A DNA stretch of 64,000 bases from an uncultured Litoreibacter sp. (GTDB lineage Bacteria > Pseudomonadota > Alphaproteobacteria > Rhodobacterales > Rhodobacteraceae). Positions 8,410 to 17,811 of this stretch are shown piece after piece. The notes below the pieces were generated by a model. The model did not search any database and was not told the DNA's origin. It was given only the letters and a program-made list of their open reading frames with translations. Both the position numbers and the translations under genes were made by a program. The stretch's first letter is position 1, and every line of letters starts with the position of its first letter. The DNA is taken from contig CANLQL010000002.1 in NCBI GenBank assembly GCA_947493265.1, forward strand, positions 372,001 through 436,000, given 5' to 3'.

Positions 8410-10782
8410 ATGCTCGACGATCTGTATCCGAAGGTCCAGCCGGGTCCACCGCGTCCCAGCGAGATTATTCAGCCGCGTGTCTTCTCCATGCCGCCGGGCA
8501 CGGAACGTTATGTGGTGAACGGATCCGGCGCGGTTTTGATCCCAATTGAGGCCGGCGACCAGATTACAGTGACAAATACCGAAGGCGGACAGATTGCCGA
8601 GATCGTAGCCGCCGATGGTAAGGGAAAGATTGACGCAGGCATTCTGGGCGCGTCGGCAAATGCGCCCGCTGCAGGATTGCGCGAACTGCTGACCGGCAGC
8701 GACCAATCCTTGCGCGGGATGCGTATGGGGCTAGATGCGCGCAAGATCGATTTGGCCGACGCGCAAGCGGTCCGGGTTTTTGACGCCCAGACACGTGCGG
8801 GGTCGGAGGAAGAGTTTCGTGCCCAACGCGACGGTGTCGTGATCATTGCGGCACCCGGTGACGCGATGGATTTTGAGGTTCAAAACACGACGACGCCGCT
8901 GACAGTCCTTGTCAAACGCGCGACGGTAAAGTCGCATGTGAAGTTTGAACTTCCCGATCCTCTGGCCGACCCCACGCAAGACATCCGCGTGCATACCCAA
9001 ACGGCGGAAGCGTTCTTCGTGAAAGCCGGCGACTACATTCAGATTATCGATGTAGATGGTCGACAATGCACTGATTTTGAATGCTTTTCGGCGCGCAAAT
9101 TGGATAAGGGTATCGAACATGCTCTGGACGTGACAACGACCCGCACATTGATGGGTCATGCCTACCCAATGCCCGGTCTGCATGCGAAATACTATGATCA
9201 GGAGATGTTGCCGCTGGTCGAGGTTGTGCAAGATACCTGTGGTCGCCATGACGCTTTTGCGCTGGCCTGTTCGGCGAAATACTACGACGATATCGGCTAT
9301 CCCGGGCACAAAAACTGTTCTGAAAATTTCAACCTCGCCTTGATGAAATACGATGTCGGTGCGCGTCCCGGTTGGATGGCGATCAACTTCTTTTTCAACA
9401 CGTTCCTTGATGAACACGGGGTGATGTATTCGGACGAGCCTTGGTCGCGTCCCGGTGACTACGTATTGCTGCGTGCGCTGACCGACATTGTCTGTGTGTC
9501 ATCTGCTTGTCCTGACGACACCACAGCGGCCAATGGCTGGAACCCGACAGATATCCATGTCCGCACCTATAGCGGCAAAGAAACTTTCCAACGCTCGGTC
9601 GCGTACCGGCCCACTCCAGATGCGGAACCCAAGATGACCAAGCAGACCGGCTTTCACGACAGCTTCGCCAAGCACACGCGCAATTTCATTGAATATAACG
9701 GCTATTGGCTGGCCAATTGCTTTGCCGAAGCGGGACCGATCGAGGAATATCATGCCTGCCGCGAACAGTCGGTGATCATGGATCTAAGCCCGCTTCGGAA
9801 GTTCGAAATTACCGGTCCAGATGCCGAAGCGCTTTGCCAATACGTCTTTACCCGCAATATGAAAACGCTGGCCGTGGGGGGCGTCGTCTATACGGCGATG
9901 TGTTACGAGCATGGCGGCATGATCGATGACGGGACGGTTTTCCGGCTTGGCAAAGACAATTTCCGTTGGATCGGTGGCAATGACTACGGTGGTGAATGGA
10001 TCCGCGAGCAGGCCGAGAAGCTTGGCTTGAAAGTGCTTGTCCGGTCTTCGACAGATCAGTTGCACAATGTTGCGGTGCAGGGGCCAGAAAGCCGGGACCT
10101 GTTGCGTAAGATCACCTGGACCGCGCCGCATAACCCTGAGTTTGATCAACTCGGCTGGTTCCGCCACACGCCTGCGCGCCTCCACAATGAAAGCGGGACG
10201 CCGTTCGTGTTGTCGCGCACGGGCTACACGGGCGAGTTGGGCTACGAAGTGATGTGCCACCCGAAAGACTGCACCGAGATTTTCGACGCGATCTGGGAGG
10301 CTGGCAAAGATCATGGCCTGCGCCCAATGGGCTTGGAAGCGCTTGATCTGGTCCGGATCGAGGCGGGCCTGATTTTTGCAGGCTATGACTTTTCCGATCA
10401 GACCGACCCGTTTGAAGCCGGTATTGGCTTTACGGTTCCATTGAAAACGAAGCCGGACGATTTCATTGGCCGCGACGCGTTGATCCGGCGCAAGGAAAAC
10501 CCGCAACGCAAACTGGTGGGGTTGGACGTCGACAGCAATGTCGATGTTGGTCACGGCGATTGCGTTCATATTGGACGTGCGCAAATCGGCGAGGTTACTT
10601 CCGCCATGCGGTCGCCGCTTCTGGGGAAAAACATTGCAATGGCGCGAGTCGATGTCGCCCATGCAGAACCCGGAACCGTTCTGGAGATTGGCAAGCTGGA
10701 CGGCCATCAAAAACGCTTACCGGCAACGATCCGGACAGACCTTGCAGCCTTTGATCCGAAGAAGGAAAGACCGCGCTCATGA
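8410..10782 (+). CDS. tdm: Trimethylamine N-oxide demethylase (DUF1989-GcvT fusion)
   Basis: 790 residues from ATG 8410, preceded by GGGAGG (8395-8400); ATG 8380 lacks a Shine-Dalgarno. Residues about 20-400 are a DUF1989 domain and about 425-785 a GcvT-type tetrahydrofolate-binding domain (RTGYTGELGYEVMCHP; GLEALDLVRIEAGLIF). Tdm converts TMAO to dimethylamine and formaldehyde, and the second domain captures the C1 unit on THF. Candidate metal ligands are visible: Asp222 (CTDFEC), Cys287, His300 and Cys303 (HKNC), and Cys367. Their spacing matches the residues I recall as important in Methylocella silvestris Tdm. It overlaps the next gene by 4 bp (ATGA). Confidence 0.93.
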   Translation: MLDDLYPKVQPGPPRPSEIIQPRVFSMPPGTERYVVNGSGAVLIPIEAGDQITVTNTEGGQIAEIVAADGKGKIDAGILGASANAPAAGLRELLTGSDQSLRGMRMGLDARKIDLADAQAVRVFDAQTRAGSEEEFRAQRDGVVIIAAPGDAMDFEVQNTTTPLTVLVKRATVKSHVKFELPDPLADPTQDIRVHTQTAEAFFVKAGDYIQIIDVDGRQCTDFECFSARKLDKGIEHALDVTTTRTLMGHAYPMPGLHAKYYDQEMLPLVEVVQDTCGRHDAFALACSAKYYDDIGYPGHKNCSENFNLALMKYDVGARPGWMAINFFFNTFLDEHGVMYSDEPWSRPGDYVLLRALTDIVCVSSACPDDTTAANGWNPTDIHVRTYSGKETFQRSVAYRPTPDAEPKMTKQTGFHDSFAKHTRNFIEYNGYWLANCFAEAGPIEEYHACREQSVIMDLSPLRKFEITGPDAEALCQYVFTRNMKTLAVGGVVYTAMCYEHGGMIDDGTVFRLGKDNFRWIGGNDYGGEWIREQAEKLGLKVLVRSSTDQLHNVAVQGPESRDLLRKITWTAPHNPEFDQLGWFRHTPARLHNESGTPFVLSRTGYTGELGYEVMCHPKDCTEIFDAIWEAGKDHGLRPMGLEALDLVRIEAGLIFAGYDFSDQTDPFEAGIGFTVPLKTKPDDFIGRDALIRRKENPQRKLVGLDVDSNVDVGHGDCVHIGRAQIGEVTSAMRSPLLGKNIAMARVDVAHAEPGTVLEIGKLDGHQKRLPATIRTDLAAFDPKKERPRS

Positions 10783-11180
10783 CCCAATCCGTGCTTGACC
10801 AGATCGGCGGCGAAGACGCCTTGCGCGACCTGGTGGAGCATTTCTATGATCTGGTAGAAACGCTACCGGAAGGCAGGCAAATCCTGTCTCTGCATTTGCA
10901 AAACCACGGGCTTGCGCACACACGTGTCGAGCAGTTTAACTTTCTGTCTGGCTTCATGGGCGGGCAGCAATATTATATGGAAAAACATAGGCATATGAAC
11001 GTCAAAGAAATTCATGCTCATGTGCCTATTCATCCTGAAGATGCCGAAAATTGGCTGAAGATCATGGACAAGACCCTCAGTGATCTGAACCATGCAGGCA
11101 GCCATATCGACCGTCTACGTGCGACGCTGCGCCGGGTGGCTATGATCTTGGTGAACAATGGTGAGGTTCAGGGCGCATGA
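10779..11180 (+). CDS. Group II truncated haemoglobin
   Basis: 133 residues. The sequence follows the trHbII pattern: IGGEDALRDLVEHFYDLVETLP (helices A-B), FLSGFMGGQQYYMEKH, a probable proximal His in EIHAHVPIHPEDAENW, and the Trp of NWLKIMD at the G8 position typical of group II. These small haem proteins bind O2, NO or sulfide. The start overlaps the tdm stop (ATGA), so translation is coupled to tdm. Possible roles are O2 or redox supply for TMAO or amine chemistry, or protection from NO; neither is proven. Confidence 0.85.
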   Translation: MTQSVLDQIGGEDALRDLVEHFYDLVETLPEGRQILSLHLQNHGLAHTRVEQFNFLSGFMGGQQYYMEKHRHMNVKEIHAHVPIHPEDAENWLKIMDKTLSDLNHAGSHIDRLRATLRRVAMILVNNGEVQGA

Positions 11181-11557
11181 AACGAAGAACAGTACTTGTC
11201 GCGGCCCTAGCAGTTCTCACGGTGCCGGCAATGGCACAATCCGTCAAACTTAAAGCCCATGAGATTGACGCGCTCTTGTCGGGAAATACGGCGGTCGGAA
11301 CTTGGGAGGGCGCGCCCTATCGTCAGTTTTTTGCCAGCGACGGGTCAACGATCTATGCGCAGGAGGGCAGTCGCTCCACCTTGGGTGAATGGCGGATCGA
11401 CACGGAGCGGGACGAATATCAGTCGATCTGGCCGCGCGACGTGGATTGGGAAGGGTGGTTCGTGATGGAATATGCGGGGACGTATTTCTGGGTGTCCAAG
11501 AAGACGCCGCCGACACCTTTCGAAGTTCTTGAGGGGGAGCAGTTGGTCGCCCGATGA
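11177..11557 (+). CDS. Small exported protein of unknown function
   Basis: 126 residues, overlapping the haemoglobin gene by 4 bp. It begins with a clear Sec signal peptide (basic MKRR, hydrophobic VLVAALAVLTVPA, cleavage probably after AMA). The mature part is rich in aromatic residues and strands (GTWEGAPYRQFFASDGSTIY; STLGEWRIDTERDEY; WEGWFVMEY). I do not recognise a family with certainty; the pattern recalls small periplasmic beta proteins. Its operon with tdm, the haemoglobin and another exported protein suggests a periplasmic role linked to TMAO use. Confidence 0.7.
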   Translation: MKRRTVLVAALAVLTVPAMAQSVKLKAHEIDALLSGNTAVGTWEGAPYRQFFASDGSTIYAQEGSRSTLGEWRIDTERDEYQSIWPRDVDWEGWFVMEYAGTYFWVSKKTPPTPFEVLEGEQLVAR

Positions 11558-11970
11558 GGGTTCTTGTGTTCTCCCTGATGGCTTTCGCCAGTCCGGTAAT
11601 GGGCGACACATTCTGCCAGCAATTGCGCGATGTTTTTGACGCGTCACGCACCATGTCGCTGCCCAGCAGCGCTGATACGCAGGTGACATGTTCAACCTCG
11701 CTTGCGCTATCTGGGGAAACCTCGGTGAATTGTGCCTGGCCGTTTGACTACCGCGCCCCGGACGCCGCCCGCGCGTTTGAGGCGCTTGTGGCTTCCGTCG
11801 CAAGTTGTCTTGAGGTGGACACAAGCGTTCTGGATCAAGATGTGAACCATCCCGACTTTTATGATTTACGAATTTTCAATGCTCCGATTGGCGAGGTCGG
11901 TGTTTCGTTGAAAGACAAGGGCGGTTTGCAGGAAACCTATGTTTTCTTGCGTGCAACGCCTGCCAAATAG
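11554..11970 (+). CDS. Small exported Cys-containing protein of unknown function
   Basis: 138 residues, overlapping the previous gene by 4 bp. The N-terminus MRVLVFSLMAFASPVMGD looks like a short signal peptide. Four Cys are visible in the mature part (FCQQL, VTCST, VNCAW, ASCLE), which suggests two disulfides in the periplasm. No family is recognised. It is the fourth gene of the chain tdm - haemoglobin - exported protein - exported protein, all joined by 4-bp overlaps. Confidence 0.68.
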   Translation: MRVLVFSLMAFASPVMGDTFCQQLRDVFDASRTMSLPSSADTQVTCSTSLALSGETSVNCAWPFDYRAPDAARAFEALVASVASCLEVDTSVLDQDVNHPDFYDLRIFNAPIGEVGVSLKDKGGLQETYVFLRATPAK

Positions 11971-12047
11971 CCGAAAACCGACGTCGCAAACCGGGTAGAC
12001 CTCTTTGTCCTGCGCAACTGATTGTTGCGGAAGGAGGGTTGATCCAG

Positions 12048-13571
12048 ATGACTAGCGCACCGAAACGTCGTGGCAGAAAAGCACGGTTGAGCGTGTCTGA
12101 AACGCGTGCCAGCCCCGCGAAAATGCGCCGCCTGATCCCGCCTTACGCGCCGTTTCCCGACAAAGATATCGACGCGCTGGAAGCCCAGGCCGATTGGCTT
12201 TTGTCTGAGATTGGTATCGATTTTCGTGATGACCCCGAAACCTTGGAACTGTTGCACGGTGCAGGGGCCAAAGTTACGGATGAACGCGTCAGGTTCCCAT
12301 CCGGACTTGCCCAGGACCTTTGCAAAACCGCCCCCGCGCAGTTTGATCTTCATGCGCGCAACCTAAGCAAAACTGTCACGCTTGGGGGCGATCACATCGT
12401 CTTTATGCCTGGCTATGGCTCCCCTTTTGTGACTGATCTCGCGAAAGGTCGCCGCTACGCGGTTTTGGAGGATTTTGAGAATTTCGTCCGCTTGGCCTAT
12501 CTGTCGCCTTACCTGCACCACTCCGGCGGGACTGTCGTAGAACCGACGGATATCCCCGTATCCAAGCGTCACCTTGATATGGTCCGCGCGCATCTCACGC
12601 TTAGCGACAAACCGTTTATGGGGGCCGTCACGGAACCGCACCGCGCCAAAGACAGTTTGGAAATGGCGCGCATCGTCTTTGGTGCGCAGATGGACACGGC
12701 TGCTGTCATTCAGGCAAATATCAATGTGAATTCGCCGATGGTTTATGACGCAACGATGACGGGCGCCTTGAAGGTTTACGCGCAGGCCGGTCAATGCGTC
12801 TGCATTTCGCCTGCAATCTTCGGCGGGGCGATGGGACCGGTGACACCTGCAGCAATTGCCGCGCAAACCCATGCTGAAATTCTGGCAGGCATCGCGCTAG
12901 TACAAATCCTGCGCCCCGGCTGCCCGGTCGTCTATGGCAGCTTTCACAACACAATGAACCTGAAATCAGGCGCACTCACTTTCGGCACACCAGAAGCCAG
13001 TTTGGCCATTTTTGCGCTTGGCCAGCTTGCCCGTCGCTTGGACGTCCCGTTTCGATCCGGTGGCGGTCAGATCACAGGGGCGAATGCCGCAGATGGGCAG
13101 GCAATGGCGGAAAGCGTCGCGGCAATGTGTGCCACAGTTTTGTCCGGCTCGCATCAAGTCTGGCACGCGGCAGGCTGGCTGGAGGGCGGGCTGACAATGG
13201 GGTACGAGAAATTCGTCATGGATTTGGACGCCTGCGGGGCCGTCCTGAAGATGCTCGGCGGTATGGCCGTGTCCGAAGCAACCCTGTCGAAGCCATCTTA
13301 TAGCCAGGCTGGCCCGGGAGAAAACTTCCTGTCGACAGAGCACACGATCGCAAATTTCATGGACGCCAATTACGCGCCCGCCATTGCCGAGCCTGGGCCT
13401 TACGAAACTTGGTCAGAAACCGGCAGCCACACCTCCGAGCAACGTGCAAATCGCCTGTGGCAGGAAATGCTGGAGGCCTACACGCCGCCCGAAATGGACG
13501 AAACAGTCAGATCAGATCTTGACCGTTTCGTCGCAGATCGCAAACTGCAGTTGACGGATGAGTGGTACTGA
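12048..13571 (+). CDS. MttB-family methyltransferase (non-pyrrolysine type)
   Basis: 507 residues from ATG 12048 behind the strong AAGGAGGG (12031-12038). It matches the trimethylamine methyltransferase/MttB superfamily across its length (LPxGxDP-like VVEPTDIPV, GGAMGPVTPAAIAAQTHAEILAG-type segments, GGGQITGANAADGQAMAES). The frame is uninterrupted, so no amber codon is read as pyrrolysine; such members demethylate quaternary amines such as glycine betaine with a corrinoid protein. No corrinoid protein or its reactivase is encoded nearby. It starts 77 bp after the exported-protein gene and is convergent with tmm. Confidence 0.85.
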   Translation: MTSAPKRRGRKARLSVSETRASPAKMRRLIPPYAPFPDKDIDALEAQADWLLSEIGIDFRDDPETLELLHGAGAKVTDERVRFPSGLAQDLCKTAPAQFDLHARNLSKTVTLGGDHIVFMPGYGSPFVTDLAKGRRYAVLEDFENFVRLAYLSPYLHHSGGTVVEPTDIPVSKRHLDMVRAHLTLSDKPFMGAVTEPHRAKDSLEMARIVFGAQMDTAAVIQANINVNSPMVYDATMTGALKVYAQAGQCVCISPAIFGGAMGPVTPAAIAAQTHAEILAGIALVQILRPGCPVVYGSFHNTMNLKSGALTFGTPEASLAIFALGQLARRLDVPFRSGGGQITGANAADGQAMAESVAAMCATVLSGSHQVWHAAGWLEGGLTMGYEKFVMDLDACGAVLKMLGGMAVSEATLSKPSYSQAGPGENFLSTEHTIANFMDANYAPAIAEPGPYETWSETGSHTSEQRANRLWQEMLEAYTPPEMDETVRSDLDRFVADRKLQLTDEWY

Positions 13572-13580
13572 TACCTGCCG

Positions 13581-14915
13581 TCAATTTTGCAGATAGACCT
13601 CTAGACTGTCATCCAGCGCGTCTTTCCAGGGCGTGTGATGAACCGGGGCCATCGTTCCTGTCATGACTGACTTGTAGCTGTTGTTGCGGAAGGTCATGAT
13701 GCCTTGCTTCTTGTGGCCCTTCCATTCCTTGAAGGCCATGCACGCGCCTTCGACATCAAAGCTCGGGTAGTCGGTTTCGGCAATCAGCTCCTTGATATAG
13801 TCGCCCTGGTACCAGATCGCGTCGTAGTCATCTTCACCCGCATCCTCGCGTGCAATACGGTTCAGAATATCGGCATCCATTTCGGTCTTTGACGGCATTG
13901 CAATCTTGCCCATGATCGCGTCGCGCACCCACCAGGCTTGCGCATCGAACATGTTGAACGTGAACCACTGGTCTTGCATTCCGAGGTAGAACAGCGCCGG
14001 GTTATGAACCCAAGCCACACCCTTATACAGATCTGCCGTGGCCAACCTATTTGCCGTTTTCAACCGCAGTTCTTCAGCCATGAAAGGGAAGTGATGCTGA
14101 TAGCCAGTGCACAGCAAAACCGCATCAACATGCTTGCTTGTTCCGTCCTTGAAATGGGCCGTGTTGCCATCAACTTTGGTCAACAGCGGAACTTCTTCCC
14201 AATTATCGGGCCAGTCATAGCCCATCGCCGCGGTCCGGTGCGACACGGTGATCGATTTGGCTCCGTATTTCCAGCACTGCGATCCAATATCTTCGGCGGA
14301 ATAGCTGGTGCCAACAATCAGGATGTCCTGATCTTTGAATTCCAGTGCGTCGCGGAAGTCATGGGCGTGCAGCACGCGGCCTTTGAAGCTTTCGAACCCT
14401 TCAAATTCTGGGACATTCGGTGTGGAGAAGTGACCGGATGCACAAATCACATGATCAAATTCTTCGGTATATTCCCGATCATTCGGCAGGTCCTTGACCG
14501 TTACCGAGAACACCCCGTCTTCAAATTCAACACGGCGCACGACAGTTTCGAACCTGATCCAATCCCGCACGCCGGCCTTTTTGACGCGGCCCTCGATATA
14601 GTCAAACAGGACCGCCCGCGGCGGATAGGACGCAATCTGTTTTCCAAAGTGTTCCTCAAAGGAATAATCTGCAAATTCAAGGCCTTCTTTCGGTCCATTT
14701 GACCACAAGTACCGATACATGGAGCCGTGAACCGGCTCGCCATATTGATCGACACCGGTCCGCCAGGTGTAATTCCACAAGCCGCCCCAATTGGATTGTT
14801 TTTCAAAACAAACGATCTCTGGGATGGCTTCGCCGTTTTCCTTGGCAGATTGAAAAGCCCGCAATTGTGCCAGCCCAGATGGCCCGGCTCCGATAATGGC
14901 AATACGTTTGGTCAT
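13581..14915 (-). CDS. tmm: Trimethylamine monooxygenase (flavin-containing monooxygenase)
   Basis: 444 residues. It oxidises trimethylamine to TMAO with NADPH, FAD and O2. Visible motifs are FAD-binding GAGPSG (9-14), the FMO fingerprint [11 protein letters not shown] (177-187) and NADPH-binding GTSYSAEDI (202-210). Stretches such as [13 protein letters not shown] and [13 protein letters not shown] closely match characterised bacterial Tmm enzymes as I remember them. The start has CGGAGCG upstream. It lies downstream of gmaS in the same direction, separated by 138 bp that hold an inverted repeat, so it may be only partly cotranscribed with gmaS. Confidence 0.95.
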   Translation of the reverse strand: MTKRIAIIGAGPSGLAQLRAFQSAKENGEAIPEIVCFEKQSNWGGLWNYTWRTGVDQYGEPVHGSMYRYLWSNGPKEGLEFADYSFEEHFGKQIASYPPRAVLFDYIEGRVKKAGVRDWIRFETVVRRVEFEDGVFSVTVKDLPNDREYTEEFDHVICASGHFSTPNVPEFEGFESFKGRVLHAHDFRDALEFKDQDILIVGTSYSAEDIGSQCWKYGAKSITVSHRTAAMGYDWPDNWEEVPLLTKVDGNTAHFKDGTSKHVDAVLLCTGYQHHFPFMAEELRLKTANRLATADLYKGVAWVHNPALFYLGMQDQWFTFNMFDAQAWWVRDAIMGKIAMPSKTEMDADILNRIAREDAGEDDYDAIWYQGDYIKELIAETDYPSFDVEGACMAFKEWKGHKKQGIMTFRNNSYKSVMTGTMAPVHHTPWKDALDDSLEVYLQN

Positions 14916-14963
14916 AAAGCGCTCCGGTGGTTTTGTGTTGAAAGGGCAGGTGCCTCCGGCGGG

Positions 14964-15020
14964 AGGTATTTTAGCAAGGAGAATGCGGGGTGATTTCGCT
15001 TCCTCTTGCCAAAAATACCT
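14964..15020. repeat. Inverted repeat between gmaS and tmm (possible terminator or attenuator)
   Basis: The arm AGGTATTTTAGCAAGGAGA (14964-14982) is matched by TCCTCTTGCCAAAAATACCT (15001-15020) in reverse complement with one gap and a few mismatches. Directly left of it, CCTCCGGCGGGAGG (14953-14966) can form a second small hairpin. CTCCGGCGGGAG-type elements next to gene ends are common in Roseobacter genomes, as I recall. It could lower read-through from gmaS into tmm. Confidence 0.5.
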
Positions 15021-15053
15021 AATCCCAACCGGGCAACTGCTTGGTCGTTTGGA

Positions 15054-16388
15054 CTAGATGTCCAGCGTGTTGTCTCTTTCCCATTGCGAGAAATACGATG
15101 TGAAGTCGTTCCATTCCTGCTGTTTCATTTTCAGGTAAGCGGCCGAGAATTCGTCCCCCATCGCTGATTTTAGGTCCTTGTCTTTGTCATAGGCGCGCAT
15201 CGCGTCGAGCATGTTTAGCGGCAATTTTGGTGCGCCGCGTACCTTGTGGCCTTCGGCGTACATATCGATGTCATGACGTTTGCCGGGATCGGCTTTGCTG
15301 CGCACCCCGGAAAGACCGGCCGCAATGATAACAGCCTGCAGCAGGTAGGGGTTTGCCGCGCCATCTGGCAGCCGCAATTCGAACCGGCCGGGGCCGGGGA
15401 CTCGGACCATATGTGTGCGGTTGTTGCCGGTCCATGTCACGGTATTTGGGGCCCAAGTCGCACCTGACATTGTCCGGGGCGCATTGATGCGCTTGTAGCT
15501 GTTCACCGTTGGGTTCGTGATCGCAGCCAGCGCGGACGCGTGTTTCATGATGCCGCCCAGGAAATGCCGGCCTTTTTCCGACAGGCCCAGTTCTGCCGTT
15601 TGGGAGCTGTCATTGGGCTCCATCGCGAAGACATTGGTTTTTGCAGCACTTCCCGCCGCATCCCAGACCGAGATATGGGCGTGGCAGCCATTGCCGGTCA
15701 GACCTTCGACGGGTTTTGGCATGAACGTGGCGCGGTAGCCGTGCTTTTCAGCAACGCATTTGGCCATGAACTTGAAGAAGGAATGCTTATCGGCTGTGGC
15801 CAGCGCATCGTCAAAATCCCAGTTCATTTCCCACTGACCGTTGGCGTCCTCGTGGTCGTTTTGATACGGGTTCCAGCCCAGCTCCAACATGTGATCCGAG
15901 ATTTCGCGGATCACATCAAGGCGGCGCATGAAGGCTTGCTGATCGTAGCAGGGTTTGGCGGCGGTATCATATTCATCACTGATCTGATCGCCCGCCGGGG
16001 TCAGCAAGAAGAATTCGGCTTCGATGCCGGTTTTGACATGCATCCCTTCGGCGGCAGCTTCGGCGATGAGCTTGCGCAAGACATTGCGTGGGGCTTGGGC
16101 GACGTCTTCGCCTTCCATCACGCAATTGCCTGGAACCCAGGCGATCTCCTTGTTCCAAGGTAGAATGATCACCGCTTCGGGATCCGGAACAGCCAGCATG
16201 TCTGGATGGGCCGGGGTCAGATCGAGCCATGTGGCAAATCCTGCAAAGCCCGCGCCATCTTCCTGCATATCCGCGATTGCACGCGCCGGAACCAGTTTGG
16301 CGCGTTGACCGCCGAACAGATCGGTGAAGGAAATCATGAAGTATTTGACGCCATTGTCCTTGGCGAATTTTGCAAGATCAGTTGCCAT
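15054..16388 (-). CDS. gmaS: Gamma-glutamylmethylamide synthetase
   Basis: 444 residues. A glutamine-synthetase-fold ligase that joins methylamine to glutamate with ATP. The GS catalytic core is present (KTGIEAEFFLLTP; GLTGNGCHAHISVWD; NSYKRINAP; FELRLPDGAANPYLLQAV). The N-terminal stretch (YFMISFTDLFGGQRAKLVPA) and the context with mgsABC separate it from ordinary GlnA. It starts 66 bp downstream of mgsC, in the same leftward cluster. With MgsABC it forms the indirect methylamine oxidation route of methylotrophic bacteria. Confidence 0.93.
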   Translation of the reverse strand: MATDLAKFAKDNGVKYFMISFTDLFGGQRAKLVPARAIADMQEDGAGFAGFATWLDLTPAHPDMLAVPDPEAVIILPWNKEIAWVPGNCVMEGEDVAQAPRNVLRKLIAEAAAEGMHVKTGIEAEFFLLTPAGDQISDEYDTAAKPCYDQQAFMRRLDVIREISDHMLELGWNPYQNDHEDANGQWEMNWDFDDALATADKHSFFKFMAKCVAEKHGYRATFMPKPVEGLTGNGCHAHISVWDAAGSAAKTNVFAMEPNDSSQTAELGLSEKGRHFLGGIMKHASALAAITNPTVNSYKRINAPRTMSGATWAPNTVTWTGNNRTHMVRVPGPGRFELRLPDGAANPYLLQAVIIAAGLSGVRSKADPGKRHDIDMYAEGHKVRGAPKLPLNMLDAMRAYDKDKDLKSAMGDEFSAAYLKMKQQEWNDFTSYFSQWERDNTLDI

Positions 16389-16454
16389 TGTCGTTTATCC
16401 CTGTTGGTCTTTTGTAGTAAGGGCGCGTGCCATGGTGGCCGCGCCCTATGTTTT

Positions 16455-17801
16455 TTAGAATGAGGTGTTGGGTTTGCCGGGGTACCAGTCAGTGCCAGCC
16501 AGCGGAACTTGAGCCATTGCTGCGGCCTCCATTGTCAATGCGACAAGGTCTTCGGGTTCAAGATTGTGCATATGGTTCTTGCCGCAGGCACGCGCGATTG
16601 TTTGGGCCTCAAGGGTCAGCACCTTGAGGTAGTTTTTCAATCGGCGTCCACCCTCAACCGGATCAAATCGTTTCATCAGGTCAGGATCCTGGGTTGTGAT
16701 CCCGGCCGGGTCCTGACCTTCATGCCAGTCATCATAGGCCCCTGCGGTTGTGCCAAGTGCGTTATACTCCGCCTCCCATTTCGGGTCGTTGTCCCCCAAT
16801 GCGATCAATGCGGCGGTGCCGATGGCAACAGCATCCGCACCAAGCGCCATCGCTTTGGCCACATCTGCGCCGTTACGGATGCCGCCCGAGACGATCAGTT
16901 GAACTTCGCGGTGCATACCAAGGTCCTGCAGCGCTTTTACGGCGGGCCGGATACAGGCCAGCGTCGGTTGGCCGACATGTTCGATGAACACATCCTGCGT
17001 CGCAGCGGTGCCGCCTTGCATACCGTCCAGCACAACAACATCAGCGCCCGCTTTCACGGCGAGCGTTGTGTCAAAATAGGGCCGCGCACCTGCGACCTTT
17101 ACGTAAATCGGGACTTTCCAGCCGGTGATTTCGCGCAGCTCAAGGATCTTGATCTCAAGATCATCGGGGCCGGTCCAATCCGGGTGACGGCAAGACGAGC
17201 GTTGGTCGATCCCTTTGGGAAGATTGCGCATTTCAGCGACACGGTCAGAGATTTTCTGACCCAGCAGCATGCCGCCGCCGCCTGGTTTCGCGCCTTGGCC
17301 GACAACGATCTCGATCGCGTCGGCTTTGCGCAGGTCATCAGGGTTCATCCCGTAGCGTGACGGCAGATACTGATAGACCAGCTTGCTAGAATGTCCGCGC
17401 TCTTCTGGTGTCATGCCGCCGTCGCCGGTGGTGGTCGACGTGCCAGCAGCGCTTGCACCACGGCCCAACGCTTCTTTTGCGGGGCCAGACAATGCGCCGA
17501 AGCTCATGCCTGCAATGGTGATCGGAATATCCAGCTTGATCGGGTTGGTGGCGTGGCGGCCGCCAAGCGTGACGTCCGTGCCGCATTTTTCGCGGTAACC
17601 TTCCAGCGGATAACGCGAGATTGACGCGCCCAGAAACAGCAGGTCGTCAAAATGCGGAACTTTGCGTTTTGCTCCGCCACCGCGAATGTCATAGATGCCA
17701 GTGGCCGCAGCCCGGCGGATGTCGCTGTTGGCGTCTTGGGTAAACGTCGCTGATTGGCGCGGCGTTGTGTGCGGGATGCCCCGTGCGTCATGATCTTTCA
17801 T
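16455..17801 (-). CDS. mgsC: N-methylglutamate synthase subunit C (glutamate synthase FMN-domain protein)
   Basis: 448 residues from ATG 17801, 10 bp after mgsB. It corresponds to the FMN-binding domain of glutamate synthase large subunit: SFGALSGPAKEALGRGA, TGDGGMTPEERGHSSKL, GQGAKPGGGGMLLG, the KVAGA...GADVVVLDGMQGGTAATQ barrel segment and a late GADAVAIGTAAL. In MgsABC the three glutamate-synthase domains are separate polypeptides, and the complex makes N-methylglutamate. A longer frame extends upstream, but ATG 17801 places the start correctly behind mgsB. Confidence 0.92.
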   Translation of the reverse strand: MKDHDARGIPHTTPRQSATFTQDANSDIRRAAATGIYDIRGGGAKRKVPHFDDLLFLGASISRYPLEGYREKCGTDVTLGGRHATNPIKLDIPITIAGMSFGALSGPAKEALGRGASAAGTSTTTGDGGMTPEERGHSSKLVYQYLPSRYGMNPDDLRKADAIEIVVGQGAKPGGGGMLLGQKISDRVAEMRNLPKGIDQRSSCRHPDWTGPDDLEIKILELREITGWKVPIYVKVAGARPYFDTTLAVKAGADVVVLDGMQGGTAATQDVFIEHVGQPTLACIRPAVKALQDLGMHREVQLIVSGGIRNGADVAKAMALGADAVAIGTAALIALGDNDPKWEAEYNALGTTAGAYDDWHEGQDPAGITTQDPDLMKRFDPVEGGRRLKNYLKVLTLEAQTIARACGKNHMHNLEPEDLVALTMEAAAMAQVPLAGTDWYPGKPNTSF

Positions 17802-17811
17802 CGGGTCTTCC

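Noticed and set aside
12048-13571. Possible pyrrolysine-containing MttB
   Set aside because: The frame runs 507 codons without an in-frame amber codon and ends at a TGA, so pyrrolysine decoding is not needed.
13938-14702. Plus-strand frame (254 codons) opposite tmm
   Set aside because: Shadow of tmm, which has all FMO motifs.
14953-15020. A mobile repetitive element at the gmaS-tmm gap
   Set aside because: The inverted repeat could be one copy of a dispersed element, but no second copy is visible in the window, so I list it only as a hairpin repeat.
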